From: Aquificaceae bacterium
GTDB lineage: Bacteria; Aquificota; Aquificia; Aquificales; Aquificaceae
Reading direction: 5' to 3'
NCBI GenBank assembly: GCA_027049085.1
Contig: JALTVH010000067.1
Coordinates: 1 to 6,201 of the forward strand
DNA length: 6,201 nt
The notes under the pieces are model-generated. The model was not told where the DNA came from and did no database searches. It saw nothing but the letters and a program-made list of their open reading frames with translations. Both the position numbers and the translations under genes were made by a program. This document shows positions 5,190 through 6,201 of the stretch, piece after piece; the stretch's first letter is position 1; the number at the start of each line of letters is the position of its first letter.

Positions 5190-5835
5190 AGACAAAGGTC
5201 TGTTTCCTTCCTACAACCCTTGAGGCAGGTATTGAGGGATCCCTCTTGAGGAGCTTCTTGAGAGCCTCCTCTTTCTTCTCTCCGAGAACAAGGAAGGCAA
5301 TGATCCTTGTTGTTCTTAATACTTCATAGGTCATGCTTATCCGGATGAGACCATCGGGACCCTCTGTGATACAGGCTGTGTTTCCGCACTTGTTACACAT
5401 AATTCCGGGAAAGAGAGAGGCCGTGTGACCGTCTTCCCCGAGGCCAAGGAGGGCAAAGTCAAGAGCTCCGAACTCTGAAAGGGCGTTGGCAAAGTCCTGA
5501 CAGGCAGTTTCGGGGGTAAGCTCAGTGTTGATTTTCCTTATTCTTGCTTCCTCGCCGAGATTTTCCCTTATCATTCTGTAGTTACTCCTGGGGTCATCAA
5601 GGGGGACGTACCTTTCGTCGGTTGGAAAGAATATGGCGTTATCCCAGTGAACGAATTTCTGGGAAAGAAGGCGATACAGCGGTGCAGGGGTATTTCCACC
5701 CGCAAGGGCGGCTTTAAAGACTCCTCTCTGGCCAACCGCCTCGTCTGCCAGCTCAAGGATGAGGTCTGCTAACTTGAGGATAACCTCGCCCGCTTCGCCC
5801 TTAACAAGCCTATAGAAGTATCCATTCCCTCCCAT
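5170..5835 (-). CDS. pgl: 6-phosphogluconolactonase (DevB/Pgl type)
   Basis: The enzyme hydrolyses 6-phosphogluconolactone to 6-phosphogluconate, the second step of the oxidative pentose phosphate pathway, in the cytoplasm. The 221-residue length is normal for the DevB family. Signature blocks are visible: LAGGNTPAPLYRLL (44-57, a variant of the usual SGGSTP phosphate loop), TDERYVP (72-78) and GLGEDGHTASLFPG (131-144), with H137 the probable catalytic base. Just after that block lies an unusual C147-x2-C150-x4-C155 cluster. The ATG at 5835 is the only credible start because an in-frame stop lies three codons upstream. AAGGAAGG touches the ATG, so spacing is poor and initiation is probably coupled to zwf, which it overlaps by 26 bp. 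The 3' end runs tail-to-tail into the MBL gene. Confidence 0.95.
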   Translation of the reverse strand: MGGNGYFYRLVKGEAGEVILKLADLILELADEAVGQRGVFKAALAGGNTPAPLYRLLSQKFVHWDNAIFFPTDERYVPLDDPRSNYRMIRENLGEEARIRKINTELTPETACQDFANALSEFGALDFALLGLGEDGHTASLFPGIMCNKCGNTACITEGPDGLIRISMTYEVLRTTRIIAFLVLGEKKEEALKKLLKRDPSIPASRVVGRKQTFVFTDLPL

Positions 5836-6201
5836 CCTTCCTTATCAAAACCTCCGCCTCTCTGGGACCCTCGCTCCCCGGCTCGTACTCGGGGATATTA
5901 ATATCATAATTCCATTTCTGGATAATGGGATCTATGATCTCCCATGCAAGCTCCGCCTCGTCCTCCCTTATAAACAGAGTCTGATCCCCTTCAAGGATAT
6001 CCTCAAGGAGGGTCTCGTAGGCTTCCGGGGGCTCGTTCCCAAAAACCTCATCAATGCTGAGTTCCATACTCTTCTCTAAGGAACAGCCAAGGAGACCCTG
6101 AGGGGGCATGGTCTGGAAGAAGAAACGAACCCTGTTCCGGGGTGCTATGTCAAAAACAAGCTTGTTGGGCGCAGGTGTGCATCCTATCAGCCTGCTGAAA
6201 T
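5810..6201 (-). CDS. zwf: Glucose-6-phosphate dehydrogenase, C-terminal part (partial)
   Basis: The enzyme oxidises glucose-6-phosphate to 6-phosphogluconolactone with NAD(P), supplying the substrate of the adjacent lactonase. The visible 129 codons are the C-terminal end of the protein; the N-terminal Rossmann domain and active-site His lie beyond the right edge. Family features of the C-terminal domain are clear: a beta strand NKLVFDIAPRNRVRFFF, a loop MPPQG, YETLLEDILEGDQTLFIREDE (last helices of the alpha+beta domain), AWEIIDPII and YEPGSEGPREAEVLI, equivalent to the common Y-x-x-GSWGP ending with Glu in place of Trp. The reading frame is open to the window edge, so the internal ATG at 6109 is not the start. 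Stop is TAG at 5810-5812. The gene order zwf-pgl with overlap indicates one operon. Confidence 0.95.
   Translation of the reverse strand, partial: FSRLIGCTPAPNKLVFDIAPRNRVRFFFQTMPPQGLLGCSLEKSMELSIDEVFGNEPPEAYETLLEDILEGDQTLFIREDEAELAWEIIDPIIQKWNYDINIPEYEPGSEGPREAEVLIRKDGREWILL

Noticed and set aside
5234..5245. GAGGGATCCCTC palindrome as an operator or terminator
   Set aside because: It is inside the pgl coding region, codes for ordinary residues near the C-terminus, and leaves no loop for a hairpin.
5248..5280. GAGGAG/CTCCTC pair followed by a pyrimidine tract as the sox terminator on the + strand
   Set aside because: The stem is only six bp with a 12-nt loop and the tract is mixed C/T; repeats of this kind are expected over the Lys/Glu/Leu-rich stretch encoded on the other strand.
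5810..6109. A separate 99-residue gene starting at the ATG at 6109
   Set aside because: The frame stays open to the window edge and the upstream residues continue the glucose-6-phosphate dehydrogenase fold, so the ATG is internal.
1..6201. tRNA, rRNA, CRISPR arrays, insertion sequences or attachment sites
   Set aside because: The window is almost fully occupied by coding sequence with short spacers, and no direct repeat arrays, transposase motifs or cloverleaf patterns were seen.

Overview
The window is the 3' part of a thiosulfate-oxidation (sox) gene cluster on the + strand, which meets an oxidative pentose phosphate gene pair on the - strand. Visible order on the + strand: end of soxZ, soxA, soxX, a hairpin-bearing 96-bp spacer, soxB, two small exported DUF302-type proteins, and an exported metallo-beta-lactamase-fold hydrolase resembling SoxH. 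On the - strand, zwf (glucose-6-phosphate dehydrogenase, cut by the right edge) is followed by pgl (6-phosphogluconolactonase).

The organism is a Gram-negative bacterium with a periplasm: there are heme c proteins with signal peptides, a Tat-type leader on SoxB and a lipobox on SoxX. Arginine is mostly encoded by AGA/AGG, the proteins are rich in Lys/Glu, spacers are very short and Shine-Dalgarno sites are strong. I take this as a thermophilic chemolithoautotrophic sulfur oxidiser, most likely of the Aquificales type. This placement is inference from style and gene content, not from a marker gene.

Region by region. Positions 1-1492 encode SoxZ (sulfur-carrier partner), diheme SoxA and monoheme SoxX, tightly spaced with near-perfect ribosome binding sites. 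Positions 1493-1588 hold a 9-bp GC-rich hairpin that looks like an intrinsic terminator or attenuator, a 12-bp perfect palindrome and a weak promoter-like pair. Positions 1589-5189 hold soxB, the two DUF302 genes and the MBL-fold gene, joined by a 3-bp gap and 4-bp and 13-bp overlaps, so they are almost certainly co-translated. The MBL gene runs 20 bp into the 3' end of pgl on the other strand. Positions 5170-6201 are the zwf-pgl pair, which overlap by 26 bp.

Working model: SoxAX oxidatively attaches thiosulfate to the cysteine of the SoxYZ carrier, and SoxB hydrolyses the terminal sulfonate to sulfate. No soxCD is present between soxB and the end of the cluster, so the remaining sulfane sulfur may be handled elsewhere, or soxCD may lie elsewhere in the genome. 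The least understood part is the soxB-DUF302-DUF302-MBL block: two divergent paralogues that keep a cysteine pair, next to a complete metal site, all predicted to face the periplasm and to be coupled to soxB translation. Zwf and Pgl catalyse the first two steps of the oxidative pentose phosphate pathway and are functionally unrelated to sox.
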